The notes: a model not told the origin generated them from the letters alone. A stretch of 64,000 nucleotides of DNA from 39-52-133 sp035531075 (GCA_035531075.1 DATKTO010000019.1:124001-188000), one strand, 5' to 3'. Positions 16,001 to 24,755 are shown, numbered from the stretch's first letter. Numbers and translations are program-made.

Positions 16001-16867
16001 GTGGTCGACTATATTCAGTATCCGCGCGAAACCATGCGGCGCAAATCGGGCGACTGCGATGATCTGGTGGCCATCTATTCCGCTGCGCTGGAAAGTCTGG
16101 GGATTTCCACACTGGTGGTAGAGGTGCCGGGACACATGTTTATGATGTTCTCAACGGGGATTGATGCCGATGCAGATGGCTACACGAATAACGACTTGTA
16201 TGTGGCACACAAAGGCAAGCTATGGATCCCGGTTGAGACAACCATTGTTGGCAGTTCCTTTGTCAAGGCGTGGGAACTGGGTGCAGCAAATTATTACAAA
16301 TGGAAAGATAAAGGCCTCACTTTGCTGGATATCCATGAGTCATGGAATATCTATAAACCAGCTACCTTGCCTGTTTCCACCCAGGTTCCTATTGAAGTCA
16401 GCGCCAAGCAGATTGAAAAAAAATTCCCCGGCGATCTGGTGTCCGTGCTAAAAATCAGTTCACAGACAACAATCAGAAGTTACCTGCAGGCGATCGAAAA
16501 AAATCCGGCTGATATTGATGCACACCTGCAAGCGGCTATTGTGCTCGCCAGACTGGGAGACAGAAGTGAGGCTATGAAATATTTTGACAGGATTATCGCG
16601 GCAGAACCCAGGAATGCAGCGGCGCTCAATAACCGCGGCAATATCTTCATGATCGAGAGCGATTACCCTGCGGCGCAGAGGAACTACCTGGCGGCCACTC
16701 TATCGAACCCAGAGGATGCTGAAATCTGGGTGAACCTGGCAAAATCATATAAGGCTGAGAATAATATGAAAAAATCCAAAGAATCATTTGCCAGGGCGCA
16801 AAAACTGGATTCGTCCATCAAAAATAAATACAAGGCGCTAGCCATGGAATTGTTGAACACCCTGTAA
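13091..16867 (+). CDS. Exported NHL beta-propeller / fibronectin III / transglutaminase-like / TPR protein
   Basis: 1258 residues with a signal peptide (RQISITIITLLWATFAGAE). About residues 30-590 hold NHL-type repeats (GIYVADKDT, DIYIADRGNNWVQVFN, LYVLDKGRTVISVF). Two fibronectin type III domains follow (about 595-780). Next come a beta-rich segment and a transglutaminase/cysteine-protease-like core with C989 (SGDCDDL), H1015 (PGHMFMMF) and E1049 (LWIPVETT, where Asp is usual). TPR repeats close the protein (about 1140-1250). The start could be four residues later; neither has a good ribosome site. It lies 69 bp after the cyclase. It may be an envelope scaffold with an intramolecular or peptide-cleaving activity; the substrate is unknown. 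Confidence 0.8.
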   Translation: MVSSMRQISITIITLLWATFAGAETQDTPPSAGLAKTGFVKEHTISGARKLIGWRDDHIFVAKQDGSIEEIDHAGHKTLTLQAKDSKGMPVLKQPEAVAAAEGVIYVADSESNLVAMFSAEGKYQGSFGAKKGGFFGGGAGVELSAPRGIAVHEGIVYVADTGNGKVQLFGINGVFLATLEIESSPDNKAAKEKGLPYKLGEPADIAVSGRGDIYVLDANDNLIKVYAPNGKYLKHLPKDGKPLALSLSAEGIYVADKDTLIIRRYDFNDKLTYSFGAKGEGRGLFKSIAGLVAGNDRQVYVGDSKKGLANVFQAEAGTPHEVLPKQASRISVKTQGSIPVSVSKMAWNGKDTIYAIDAENKAIIRIHNGAMAGDIKAKDLVPVAVAVDKNGALWALDTNNMRVVKLEESGAILASIGSKGGKKGQLDDPTDMAIAANGDIYIADRGNNWVQVFNSDGGFVQAITKSTAAILDEPVAIALDPQDNLYVLDKGRTVISVFSGKGEPLHEFGKPQAGFSGLIKPVALMATADEVFVLDSNQVRVFSHQGIYQRAFSAKGSAAGELDEPLAIAAKDSTTFFIAERGNKRVQTFVTLHKPAAPEQLVAQGAVHAVELRWAAATLPYIKQYQIYRSRSADAGFVRIGSSQNNQYADQGLAGEEQYHYRVAAETYYGFEGATSAAVQGTAQKFVPPVPVNVQVDPSPWLIKMSWQPVDKQYLSAYLIYEKEGDAYSKIGETTEAEYTKASLKPDSKYTFYISTRSTDGIESAKCAVNATTLPFNKAPLEIEVLKLRDIFSNTYKLYEEDGVGRIKLTNNTDKAMNNIKVSFVLKNVMDFPTEIKIEQILPGKSEEISLKAVFNNTILTISEDSSVQALIEASYYENGSQIVYGKNSTVTVYDKHRLTWDERGRYAAFITPKDPPIINFVRSVATQFPDAKDQTQMGAVVFDALGVAGLTYLADPTNPYQVSSGKTDVVDYIQYPRETMRRKSGDCDDLVAIYSAALESLGISTLVVEVPGHMFMMFSTGIDADADGYTNNDLYVAHKGKLWIPVETTIVGSSFVKAWELGAANYYKWKDKGLTLLDIHESWNIYKPATLPVSTQVPIEVSAKQIEKKFPGDLVSVLKISSQTTIRSYLQAIEKNPADIDAHLQAAIVLARLGDRSEAMKYFDRIIAAEPRNAAALNNRGNIFMIESDYPAAQRNYLAATLSNPEDAEIWVNLAKSYKAENNMKKSKESFARAQKLDSSIKNKYKALAMELLNTL

Positions 16868-16912
16868 GATTTGCGTTAATTACCGTTACAGTCTAACGAT
16901 TAGGAGAAGTTG

Positions 16913-17314
16913 ATGAAAAAACTATACGCTGTGTTGTTCCCGGTGTTGATGGCTATTAGCTCACAGGCGATTTATGCCGAGGGACAAAAAGATGCTCCGC
17001 TCAGTTTCTGGGACAAGCTCAGATCAAAAATCGAGCAGATAACGCCACAAAAGAAGGTAACGGCTACTACCGCCGTGGGTGGCGTGCGCGGTGCCAAGAT
17101 GGCAACTGACGATGTTTACTGGAAAGGCGAGAAAGTTGCCCATGCAGTGGATGCGGATGAGCTGGACGCATTCAAACAGGCAATCGCGCTGACAACTGCG
17201 GGCGAGTTTGCACAGGCACAAGCTGCGTTTGCAGAATTTATCGCAAAAAATCCTGACAGCCCTTTGCGTAAAGATGCGGACCAGGCGCTGGCTCAGCTTC
17301 AGGCCGCGAAATGA
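16913..17314 (+). CDS. Small exported protein, outer-membrane-lipid-free, unknown function
   Basis: 133 residues from the ATG at 16913 (AGGAGAAGTTG upstream). A signal peptide (KKLYAVLFPVLMAISSQAIYA) is followed by a linker, a conserved-looking WKGEKVAHAVDADELDAFKQA and a helical C-terminal part (FAQAQAAFAEFIAKNPDSPLRKDADQALAQLQ) that reads like one or two TPR motifs as in YbgF-type proteins. It follows the large NHL protein by 45 bp and is probably co-transcribed and co-functional with it. No cysteine lipobox is present. Confidence 0.65.
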   Translation: MKKLYAVLFPVLMAISSQAIYAEGQKDAPLSFWDKLRSKIEQITPQKKVTATTAVGGVRGAKMATDDVYWKGEKVAHAVDADELDAFKQAIALTTAGEFAQAQAAFAEFIAKNPDSPLRKDADQALAQLQAAK

Positions 17315-17448
17315 GCAATTCCTGGCCTGAATAGAACCCGGCAAAATTGCCCACCTTCTGGTGGCTGCTGGCATAGAAGGCAACTAGCCTCTATAATCTC
17401 GCCCCCGGCATATTCTCCGGCCCCCTATTAATCAGCTTGTTGAAAATC

Positions 17449-18702
17449 ATGCAGTTATTCGCCTTTGGCATAAACCATAAAACCGCGCCCCTTGCTGTGC
17501 GCGAACAGGTTGCGTTCAATGTGGAAGGGATGGATTCGGCGTTGCGGGATCTGGTCGGGCATGGTGCCGCCAAGGAGGCGACCATACTGTCCACCTGCAA
17601 TCGTACCGAGGTGTACTGCAGTACTCATGAGCCGGTGCAGGCGATCAATTGGCTGGCGGCTTACCACAAGCTCTCCCCTGGCAACATCGAACCGTATATT
17701 TACACCATGCCGCAAGCAGAAGCGGTGAAGCATGCATTTCGGGTGGCCAGCGGGCTGGATTCGATGGTGCTCGGCGAGCCGCAGATTCTGGGACAGATGA
17801 AACAGGCGGTGCGCTATGCCGAAGAGGCGGGCACGCTGGGCTTCCTGTTGCACAAGTTGTTCCAGCGCACCTTTTCAGTGGCCAAGGATGTGCGCACGCA
17901 GACTGAAATCGGCGCAAACCTGACTTCAATGGCGGCGGCGGCGGTCAAGCTGGCTGAGCGCATTTTCCCCAGCATTTCGGATCAGCGCGTCTTGTTTATT
18001 GGCGCGGGCGAGATGATAGAGCTCAATGCGGTGCATTTTGCCGCAAGATCGCCCAAGCAGATCACCGTCGCAAACCGTACGCTGGAGCGTGCCCAGGCAC
18101 TGGCGCGAAAAATCAATGGCCATGCAATCACCCTGCAGGAACTGCCGGAACAATTGGCACAGCACGACATTATAGTCACCAGCACGGCCAGCCAATTGCC
18201 GATACTGGGCAAAGGCATGGTCGAACGCGCCCTCAAGACGCGCAAGCACAGGCCGCTTTTTATTGTCGATCTTGCCGTGCCGCGCGACGTCGAGGCGGAA
18301 GTCGCCGAGTTGAGGGATGTGTTCCTGTATACGGTGGACGATCTGGCCGAGGCAGTGCGTGACGGTCTGGATGCACGCCAGGGCGCGGTGAAAGAAGCAG
18401 AGGTGATCATCGATTCCGGTGTGAACGAATTCATGCACTGGATGGAATCGCGCGAAGTCGTGCCCACTATCCGTGCGCTGCGCGATGTCGCAGAGCGCCA
18501 GCGCCGCCATGAAATGGAAAAAGCCCTGCGCCATCTGGCGAAGGGTGAACCCGTAGAGAAGGTATTGGAATCCCTCAGCAATGCACTGACAAATAAATTT
18601 TTGCATGCGCCTACCCACGCGCTCAACCAGGCGCAAGCGGCCGAGCGTGAAGCACTGCTTGAGACCATACACCGTCTCTATCAGCTACATACACCAGAAT
18701 GA
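17449..18702 (+). CDS. hemA: Glutamyl-tRNA reductase
   Basis: 417 residues from the ATG at 17449 (MQLFAFGINHKTAPLAVRE). It makes glutamate-1-semialdehyde from glutamyl-tRNA(Glu) with NADPH, the first step of the C5 route to heme. Seen: catalytic C50 in STCNRTEVY, GEPQILGQMK, the Rossmann segment RVLFIGAGEMIELNAVHFA and the C-terminal dimerisation helices. It is followed 13 bp later by prfA, the classic hemA-prfA-prmC arrangement. A longer frame from a TTG at 17437 is less likely. Confidence 0.98.
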   Translation: MQLFAFGINHKTAPLAVREQVAFNVEGMDSALRDLVGHGAAKEATILSTCNRTEVYCSTHEPVQAINWLAAYHKLSPGNIEPYIYTMPQAEAVKHAFRVASGLDSMVLGEPQILGQMKQAVRYAEEAGTLGFLLHKLFQRTFSVAKDVRTQTEIGANLTSMAAAAVKLAERIFPSISDQRVLFIGAGEMIELNAVHFAARSPKQITVANRTLERAQALARKINGHAITLQELPEQLAQHDIIVTSTASQLPILGKGMVERALKTRKHRPLFIVDLAVPRDVEAEVAELRDVFLYTVDDLAEAVRDGLDARQGAVKEAEVIIDSGVNEFMHWMESREVVPTIRALRDVAERQRRHEMEKALRHLAKGEPVEKVLESLSNALTNKFLHAPTHALNQAQAAEREALLETIHRLYQLHTPE

Positions 18703-18715
18703 AATCCCGGCACGA

Positions 18716-19798
18716 ATGAAATCAACTATAGCCGTCAAACTGGCTCAACTGGCAGACCGCCTGGATGAGGTGAATACGCTGTTGAGCAGCGAGCATGCCA
18801 CGAACGACATGGATGCCTACCGCAAGCTCAACCGTGAACGCTCTGAGCTCGATCCCGTGGTGACGCTGTATCATGCTTATCAGGCCGCCGAGGCGGATGT
18901 GACCACCGCACTGGAAATGGCGGCTGATCCCGAGATGCGCGAGTTTGCCGATGCCGAGGTGAAAGAAGGACGTGCACGTCTGGAGCAGATCGAGATTGAT
19001 CTGCAAAAGCAGTTGCTGCCGAAAGATCCCAACGACGAACGCAACGTATTTCTGGAAGTGCGCGCAGGCACGGGTGGCGATGAGGCCGCGCTGTTTGCGG
19101 GCGACCTGTTTCGCATGTATACGCGTTTCGCCGAGCGCCGCCGCTGGCAGGTCGAGGTGATTTCCGAAAGCCTGGGTGAGAAGGGCGGCTACAAGGAAGT
19201 GATTGCCCGTATCATCGGACAGGGTGCCTATTCCGTGCTGAAGTTTGAGTCCGGCGCGCATCGCGTGCAGCGCGTACCCGCCACCGAAACGCAGGGTCGG
19301 GTGCACACTTCGGCCTGCACTGTCGCGATCCTGCCGGAAGCCGACGAGGTGAGCGATGTGGTGCTCAATCCTGCTGATCTGCGCATCGATACTTTCCGCG
19401 CCAGCGGTGCAGGCGGCCAGCATATCAACAAGACCGACTCCGCCGTGCGTATTACTCACCTTCCCACCGGCACCGTGGTGGAGTGCCAGGACGGACGTTC
19501 GCAGCACAAAAACAAGGCGCAGGCCATGTCTGTGCTGGCCGCGCGTATCAAGGCCAAAGAAGAAAGCGCTGCACATAACAAATTGGCGGCAGAGCGCAAG
19601 TCGCTGGTCGGCAGCGGTGACCGTTCCGAGCGCATCCGCACCTACAACTTCCCGCAAGGGCGGGTGACCGATCACCGTATCAATCTTACGCTGTATAAAA
19701 TGGATCACATCCTGGACGGCGATATCGACGAGCTGTGCAATGCACTGATGGCCGAGCATCAGGCCGAGCAGCTGGCTGCATTGGCGGATGAAAGCTGA
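18716..19798 (+). CDS. prfA: Peptide chain release factor 1
   Basis: 360 residues from the ATG at 18716. It recognises UAA and UAG and triggers peptide release. Seen: the PAT tripeptide (RVPATETQGRVHTSA) that reads the stop codon, the GGQ motif at residues 233-235 (GAGGQHINKTDSAVR) whose glutamine is methylated by PrmC, and the C-terminal NFPQGRVTDHRINLTL. The frame extends 37 codons upstream inside hemA, but that part is not family sequence. prmC follows. Confidence 0.98.
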   Translation: MKSTIAVKLAQLADRLDEVNTLLSSEHATNDMDAYRKLNRERSELDPVVTLYHAYQAAEADVTTALEMAADPEMREFADAEVKEGRARLEQIEIDLQKQLLPKDPNDERNVFLEVRAGTGGDEAALFAGDLFRMYTRFAERRRWQVEVISESLGEKGGYKEVIARIIGQGAYSVLKFESGAHRVQRVPATETQGRVHTSACTVAILPEADEVSDVVLNPADLRIDTFRASGAGGQHINKTDSAVRITHLPTGTVVECQDGRSQHKNKAQAMSVLAARIKAKEESAAHNKLAAERKSLVGSGDRSERIRTYNFPQGRVTDHRINLTLYKMDHILDGDIDELCNALMAEHQAEQLAALADES

Positions 19799-19915
19799 TT
19801 AAGTCGCCAGATACAGCTTTGATCACGGGGTACACATGTACTGCGCTGTAATATTCCTTCCGGTTGATCTTCTTTGACTCATACCATTCAAAACATACTG
19901 CCACGAGATACCGCA

Positions 19916-20737
19916 ATGCTGGCCACGACGCTCGCGCTCGAAGCCAGCACTGCACGGATTGAGGTGCAGTGTCTGCTGCAAAAGATCTTGCACGTTCCGC
20001 GCGTGTATTTGCTGGCACACCCCGAGCGCTTCCTGACTGAAGCCGAATTCACGCACTACAGCGAACTCCTGCAGCGCCGTTTGCACGGTGAGCCTGTCGC
20101 CTATATTTTGGGCGAGCGCGAGTTTTTCGGGCTGAATTTAAAAGTCACGACTGCAACCCTGATTCCGCGCCCGGACACGGAATTATTGGTCGAACTCGCC
20201 GTGCAGCGCATCCCGTCGCACGAACGCTGCGCTGTGCTGGATTTGGGTACCGGGAGTGGTGCAATCGCGCTTGCGATCGCGCAGGCTTGCCCGCAAGCCG
20301 AGGTGCTGGCTTGTGATGCATCGGCTGCGGCGCTGGCAGTGGCACAGGAAAACGCGCGTGCCTTGGGCCTAAGCAACGTGAGGTTTGTGCAAAGCGACTG
20401 GTTTGCAGCGCTGGGCACACAGCGCTTTGCGCTGATTGTGTCCAACCCTCCGTATATTGCCGCAAACGACCCGCATCTGGCCTTGGGGGATGTGCGCTTC
20501 GAACCCGTTTCAGCCCTGGTTTCGGGTAGCGACGGGCTGGATGATATACGTCACATCATCAGCCATGCAGCCTCACACCTCCTGCCCGGCGGCTGGCTGC
20601 TGCTGGAACATGGTTACGACCAGGCCGCGGCAGTGCGCAGCATATTGCTGCAGGAGAAATTCACCGATGTATACTCAGCCCGCGATCTGGCAGGTATAGA
20701 ACGTGCCTCTGCCGGACGAAGGGGGCTGGATGAATAG
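19916..20737 (+). CDS. prmC: Release factor glutamine methyltransferase PrmC
   Basis: 273 residues from the ATG at 19916; an in-frame TTG at 19874 is an alternative. It methylates the GGQ glutamine of release factors. Seen: the N-terminal helical RF-binding domain, GEPVAYILGEREFFG, the SAM-binding VLDLGTGSGAIALAIA and the catalytic NPPY (SNPPYIA). It sits 117 bp after its substrate gene prfA. The gap holds nothing I recognise. Confidence 0.95.
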   Translation: MLATTLALEASTARIEVQCLLQKILHVPRVYLLAHPERFLTEAEFTHYSELLQRRLHGEPVAYILGEREFFGLNLKVTTATLIPRPDTELLVELAVQRIPSHERCAVLDLGTGSGAIALAIAQACPQAEVLACDASAAALAVAQENARALGLSNVRFVQSDWFAALGTQRFALIVSNPPYIAANDPHLALGDVRFEPVSALVSGSDGLDDIRHIISHAASHLLPGGWLLLEHGYDQAAAVRSILLQEKFTDVYSARDLAGIERASAGRRGLDE

Positions 20738-20741
20738 AGGC

Positions 20742-20770
20742 TTGACGACCTTGTATACAAGCCCTAAAAT
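20742..20770 (+). promoter_or_regulatory. Sigma-70 promoter of grxD
   Basis: TTGACG (20742-20747) and TAAAAT (20765-20770) with exactly 17 bp between them, 47 bp upstream of grxD. This is a strong match, so grxD has its own promoter besides any read-through from prmC. Confidence 0.75.
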
Positions 20771-20816
20771 ACTCGAGTGAATTACTCAATTACTATTCGA
20801 CAGGAGATTTCGGAAA

Positions 20817-21134
20817 ATGAACATTCAAGAAGTGATCAAGCAGCAGGTAACCACTCACCCGGTTGTCGTCTACATGAAAGGTACGCCGACAGCACCGCGT
20901 TGCGGATTTTCTGCAAATGTAATAAATATTCTTAATACCTTGGGCATAAAGGATATTTTTAGCGTAAATATCCTTGAAAGCGATGAAATTCGCCTGGGGA
21001 TAATCGAGTACGCAAATTGGCCAACTGTGCCTCAGGTATATATCAACGGTGAGTTTATTGGCGGCTCCGACATTACGACCGAAATGTACCAAAGCGGCGA
21101 GCTGAAGACGATGCTCGGCAAAATTACCGCCTAA
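20817..21134 (+). CDS. grxD: Monothiol glutaredoxin, Grx4/GrxD family
   Basis: 105 residues, the normal length for single-domain monothiol glutaredoxins. Seen: VVYMKGTPTAPRCGFSANV with the CGFS active site and its preceding cluster-binding lysine, WPTVPQVYINGEFIGGSDI for glutathione binding. These proteins form glutathione-ligated 2Fe-2S clusters and pass them on to targets, often with BolA. The start follows an AGGAGATTT ribosome site. A terminator lies at 21265-21293. Confidence 0.97.
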   Translation: MNIQEVIKQQVTTHPVVVYMKGTPTAPRCGFSANVINILNTLGIKDIFSVNILESDEIRLGIIEYANWPTVPQVYINGEFIGGSDITTEMYQSGELKTMLGKITA

Positions 21135-21264
21135 AGTCACAACGGGCTAGATAATTATCTAGGCCGTTTGGTATATAGGATTTGTGCTGTGACACCGTTA
21201 CAATTCAGGTTGAGTGTTGAACAAAATATATTATGTAATTTGTTCTATGAAACTCTCCTCCTTT

Positions 21265-21293
21265 CGGGCGATCGCAAGATTGCCCGTTTTTTT
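21265..21293 (+). terminator. Rho-independent terminator between grxD and argH
   Basis: CGGGC-G-ATC / GAT-T-GCCCG stem around a GCAA loop, followed by seven T residues. It ends transcription from grxD before the convergent argH gene, whose stop is at 21314. Confidence 0.85.
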
Positions 21294-21313
21294 GTCCGAA
21301 ATTCAGATGGAAA

Positions 21314-22711
21314 TTACCTGTCACCCACCAACATTTTTCTGGCACGGGCAATAGCCGCTTCCACCTGCTGGGGCGCTGTGCCGCCGATGTGGTTGCGCGC
21401 AGCCAGCGAGCCCTCCAGCGTCAGTACTGCATAAATATCATCGCCGATGAGTGCCGAGAACTGCTTTAATTCCTCCAGCTTCAATTCCGCCAGATCGCAG
21501 CCTTTTTTCTCGGCGAAGCGCACCGCCAGTGCGACCGCCTCGTGCGCATCGCGGAAAGGCAGGCCCTTCTTGACCAGATAATCGGCCAGATCAGTGGCGG
21601 TGGCGTAACCCTGCAAGGCGGCACTGCGCATCGCGTCCGGCTTGACGGTGATGCCGCCCATCATGTCGGCGTAGATGCGCAGCGTGATCGTCAGCGTATC
21701 GACGGTATCAAACAGCGGCTCCTTGTCTTCCTGATTGTCCTTGTTGTAAGCCAGCGGCTGGCCTTTCATCAGCGTCAGCAGGGCCACCAGATTGCCGTTG
21801 ACGCGGCCGGTTTTGCCGCGCACCAGTTCCGGTACGTCGGGATTTTTCTTCTGCGGCATGATGGAAGAGCCGGTGCAGAAGCGGTCGGCAATGTCGATAA
21901 AGCCGAAACGCGGGCTCATCCACAGAATCAGCTCTTCCGACAGGCGCGATAAATGCGTCATGATCAGCGCGGCTGCGGCGGTAAATTCAATGGCGAAATC
22001 GCGGTCGGAAACCGCATCCAGCGAGTTCTCGCATACCCCGTCAAAGCCCAGCAGTTCGGCCACGTATTCGCGCTTGATCGGATAACTGGTGCCCGCCAGC
22101 GCAGCAGCGCCCAACGGCAGGCGGTTGACCCGCTTGCGGCAATCCCTGAGCCGTTCCGCATCGCGCTTGAGCATTTCAAAATAGGCCATCAGGTGGTGAG
22201 CGAAACTCACCGGCTGCGCCACCTGCAAATGGGTGAAACCGGGCATGATGGTCTGCGTGTGCAGTGCCGCCAGATCTACCAGTGATGTTTGCAATGTATT
22301 GATTAGTATTAATAATTCATCGATTGCGTGGCGCAGATACAGGCGCACATCGGTAGCCACCTGGTCGTTGCGCGAGCGTCCCGTATGCAGGCGCTTGCCG
22401 GCATCGCCCACCAGTGCCGTCAGGCGTTTTTCGATATTGAGGTGCACATCTTCCAGATCGAGCAGCCACTCGAACTCGCCGCTCAAAATCTCATTTTCGA
22501 TCTGCGCCATGCCGCGGCGAATGTCGTTTAAGTCCTGAATGTTGATAATATCGCTTGCGGCCAGCATCTGCGCGTGGGCGAGCGAACCCTGAATGTCAAA
22601 CAGCGCCAGGCGCTGGTCAAATTCCACCGAGGCGGTAAAACGCTTCACTAATTCCGAAACGGGCTCATCAAATCTGCCCGACCAGGTTTGTTTATCTTGC
22701 ATCGTTGCCAT
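21314..22711 (-). CDS. argH: Argininosuccinate lyase
   Basis: 465 residues, the usual length. It splits argininosuccinate into arginine and fumarate, the last step of arginine synthesis. Seen: KQTWSGRFDEPVSELVKRFTAS at the N-terminus, the TGRSRNDQVATD segment, the HTQTIMPGFTHLQVAQPV segment and the superfamily signature GSSIMPQKKNPD. The ATG at 22711 or 22702 (MQDKQ) are both possible. It is divergent from algZ; the two starts are only about 35 bp apart. Confidence 0.98.
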   Translation of the reverse strand: MATMQDKQTWSGRFDEPVSELVKRFTASVEFDQRLALFDIQGSLAHAQMLAASDIINIQDLNDIRRGMAQIENEILSGEFEWLLDLEDVHLNIEKRLTALVGDAGKRLHTGRSRNDQVATDVRLYLRHAIDELLILINTLQTSLVDLAALHTQTIMPGFTHLQVAQPVSFAHHLMAYFEMLKRDAERLRDCRKRVNRLPLGAAALAGTSYPIKREYVAELLGFDGVCENSLDAVSDRDFAIEFTAAAALIMTHLSRLSEELILWMSPRFGFIDIADRFCTGSSIMPQKKNPDVPELVRGKTGRVNGNLVALLTLMKGQPLAYNKDNQEDKEPLFDTVDTLTITLRIYADMMGGITVKPDAMRSAALQGYATATDLADYLVKKGLPFRDAHEAVALAVRFAEKKGCDLAELKLEELKQFSALIGDDIYAVLTLEGSLAARNHIGGTAPQQVEAAIARARKMLVGDR

Positions 22712-22746
22712 GTCTTGTCCAGAATGTCGGCATACCAGGAGTAGTT

Positions 22747-23787
22747 ATGCCTAAAGTACAAAGTATAAATCAAATTCTGTTGCCTGACGCATTGCCTAAC
22801 TTCCGCAATCTCGGTGCGACCCTGCGCATCATCTTGTTGGTGAACGGCGTTGTCATGCTGGCAGTCATCGCCCAGGCGGTCTCCGTGCGGGATATTGTGC
22901 AGCGATTTATAGACAGTTCTGCATTTGTGCAGCCAGTATTGCTGTCCAGCCTGCTGCTGCTCTATATACTGAACGACAGGCTGGCGCGCCTGGTTTATTG
23001 GAAGGGTGTGGTGGCGGTGACGAGCCTGGTGGTGCTGGTCACGCTGGCGATAGCTTATCTCGGTGGAGACCTGTATGCGCCCACATTCGAGGATATGTCA
23101 TTTCATGCATGGCGTAATGCCCTGCTGAGCAGTGCAATCACCGCGCTGCTGCTTGTCTATTTCAAATTGCGCGCATTGTCGCTCTCGACCGCCTTGCACG
23201 ATGCGCGCCTGCAGGCACTGCAGGCGCGCATCCGCCCGCACTTCCTGTTCAACAGCATTAATGCGGTATTGAGTATCGTGCGCGCGGACCCCAAGCGCGC
23301 CGAGACTGCGCTGGAGGATATGGCCGATCTGTTTCGCATGGCGATGGCCGATAGCCAGAAAATGGTTCTGTTACGCCGGGAAATCGAACTGTCACGACAG
23401 TATCTTTCACTGGAAAAATTGCGTTTGGGCGAGCGCCTGGTGGAGAGTTGGCAAATTGACGAGGCCCTGAATGATGCCTTGATACCGCCGCTGATCTTGC
23501 AGCCATTGCTGGAGAATGCCGTATATCACGGGATTGAGCCCTTGTCGGAAGGCGGTGTCATTGAGGTCAGGCTGGCGCGTGTAGGCAGTGAACTGCACCT
23601 GGATGTGCGCAATCCCTGCCGCGGCCAATACGGCCTGCATAACGGCAATAAAATGGCACTGGAAAATATTCGTGAACGACTGGCCTTGCAGTTCGATGTC
23701 GAGGCAAAATACACTGTGGAAAGTGGTAGCGATTATTATCACGTCCATATCCAGCTGCCTTATGTAAAGGAGGAAGAAAATGAATAA
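22747..23787 (+). CDS. algZ: LytS/AlgZ-type sensor histidine kinase
   Basis: 346 residues from the ATG at 22747 (AGGAGTAGTT upstream). Four membrane helices fill about residues 25-145. A His_kinase domain follows, with the phosphorylated H165 in RIRPHFLFNSINA, then the ATPase N-box PLILQPLLENAVYHGI and a C-terminal G-box. It is one of the short kinases that pair with LytTR regulators, and that regulator follows 11 bp downstream. In Pseudomonas the algZ-algR pair next to argH controls twitching motility and alginate; the argH link is kept here. The cue is unknown. Confidence 0.9.
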   Translation: MPKVQSINQILLPDALPNFRNLGATLRIILLVNGVVMLAVIAQAVSVRDIVQRFIDSSAFVQPVLLSSLLLLYILNDRLARLVYWKGVVAVTSLVVLVTLAIAYLGGDLYAPTFEDMSFHAWRNALLSSAITALLLVYFKLRALSLSTALHDARLQALQARIRPHFLFNSINAVLSIVRADPKRAETALEDMADLFRMAMADSQKMVLLRREIELSRQYLSLEKLRLGERLVESWQIDEALNDALIPPLILQPLLENAVYHGIEPLSEGGVIEVRLARVGSELHLDVRNPCRGQYGLHNGNKMALENIRERLALQFDVEAKYTVESGSDYYHVHIQLPYVKEEENE

Positions 23788-23798
23788 GCGGGACCGGA

Positions 23799-24566
23799 AT
23801 GAATAGCGTTGATCTTCCCCTTGCGGTCTACATCGTCGATGACGAATCTCCGGCACGTCACCGCATCAAGGAGCTGCTCAGCGATTGTGGTGCACAGCTT
23901 TCACTGGAACTGGTAGGCGAAGCGTCCAACGGGCGCGAAGCACTGGAACAGCTCTCGGTGCAACATGCCGACGTGGTGCTGGTCGATATCCGCATGCCGC
24001 AGATGGATGGCATTGAGCTGGCGCAACATCTCAACAAGCTGGAGAGACCGCCGGTGATCATTTTTACCACCGCTTACGACAACTACGCGATCCAGGCATT
24101 CGAGCAGCATGCAATAGATTATCTGCTCAAGCCTATCCGCCTGGGCAGGCTGTTTGAAGCGCTCACCCGTGCGCGTGCCGCAGTGCCGGTGCGAAGCGAA
24201 ATACTGCAGGAGTTGATGCCCGAGCCGCGCAAAAATTTGTCGATCCAGGAGCGGGGGAAAATTCTGCTGATTCCGGTAGATAAAATCTTATACCTGCGCG
24301 CAGAACTGAAATACATCACCGTGCGCACGGCGGAACGCGAATATCTGGCCGAGGAACCGCTGGGCGCGCTGGAAAAAGAATTCGCAGCACGCTTTGTGCG
24401 CATCCACCGCAATTGCCTGGTGGCGAAAGAGGAGATAGAGAGTTTTGAAAAAGTGGGCGAAGATGGCTCGGATTCACACTGGGCTGTGAAACTCAAGGGT
24501 CTTGAAGAAAGGCTGCCGATTAGCCGCAGGCAGCAATACATCGTCAAAGAATTTAAAAAATATTAA
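23799..24566 (+). CDS. algR: LytTR-family response regulator
   Basis: 255 residues. A receiver domain (about 8-125) carries the phospho-acceptor D63 (VVLVDIRMPQMDG), the conserved YAIQAFEQHAIDYLLKP switch region and a LytTR DNA-binding domain (about 150-250: ILYLRAELKYITVRT, RIHRNCLVAKEEIE). It should act with the AlgZ-like kinase encoded directly upstream. The two genes form an operon. hemC, often found downstream of algR, is not here. Confidence 0.9.
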   Translation: MNSVDLPLAVYIVDDESPARHRIKELLSDCGAQLSLELVGEASNGREALEQLSVQHADVVLVDIRMPQMDGIELAQHLNKLERPPVIIFTTAYDNYAIQAFEQHAIDYLLKPIRLGRLFEALTRARAAVPVRSEILQELMPEPRKNLSIQERGKILLIPVDKILYLRAELKYITVRTAEREYLAEEPLGALEKEFAARFVRIHRNCLVAKEEIESFEKVGEDGSDSHWAVKLKGLEERLPISRRQQYIVKEFKKY

Positions 24567-24708
24567 AAATACAGACTTCATCCCAACTGCTGCGTTGCGA
24601 ACTAAAATTTATTGCTTGCATATAAAACATATGCGGCGCTGCTAAATTTTAATTCACGCCTTGCATTTGGGCGAATTCTGAATTTTTGAGTTTGCTTTGT
24701 TCGGTTGA

Positions 24709-24752
24709 GTAGAGTGCGCCGCGCGCACCATGGTGTGTATGACGCACCCTAC
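24709..24752. repeat. REP-like inverted repeat, GTAGnGTGCG...CGCACCCTAC
   Basis: An imperfect palindrome centred on ACCATGGT between algR and the next gene, with end arms GTAGAGTGCG (24709-24718) and CGCACCCTAC (24743-24752). Related hairpins occur at 40208-40245 and 56158-56208, so this is a dispersed extragenic repeat of this genome. The rest of the 24567-24755 gap holds no gene I can support. Confidence 0.7.
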
Positions 24753-24755
24753 AGC

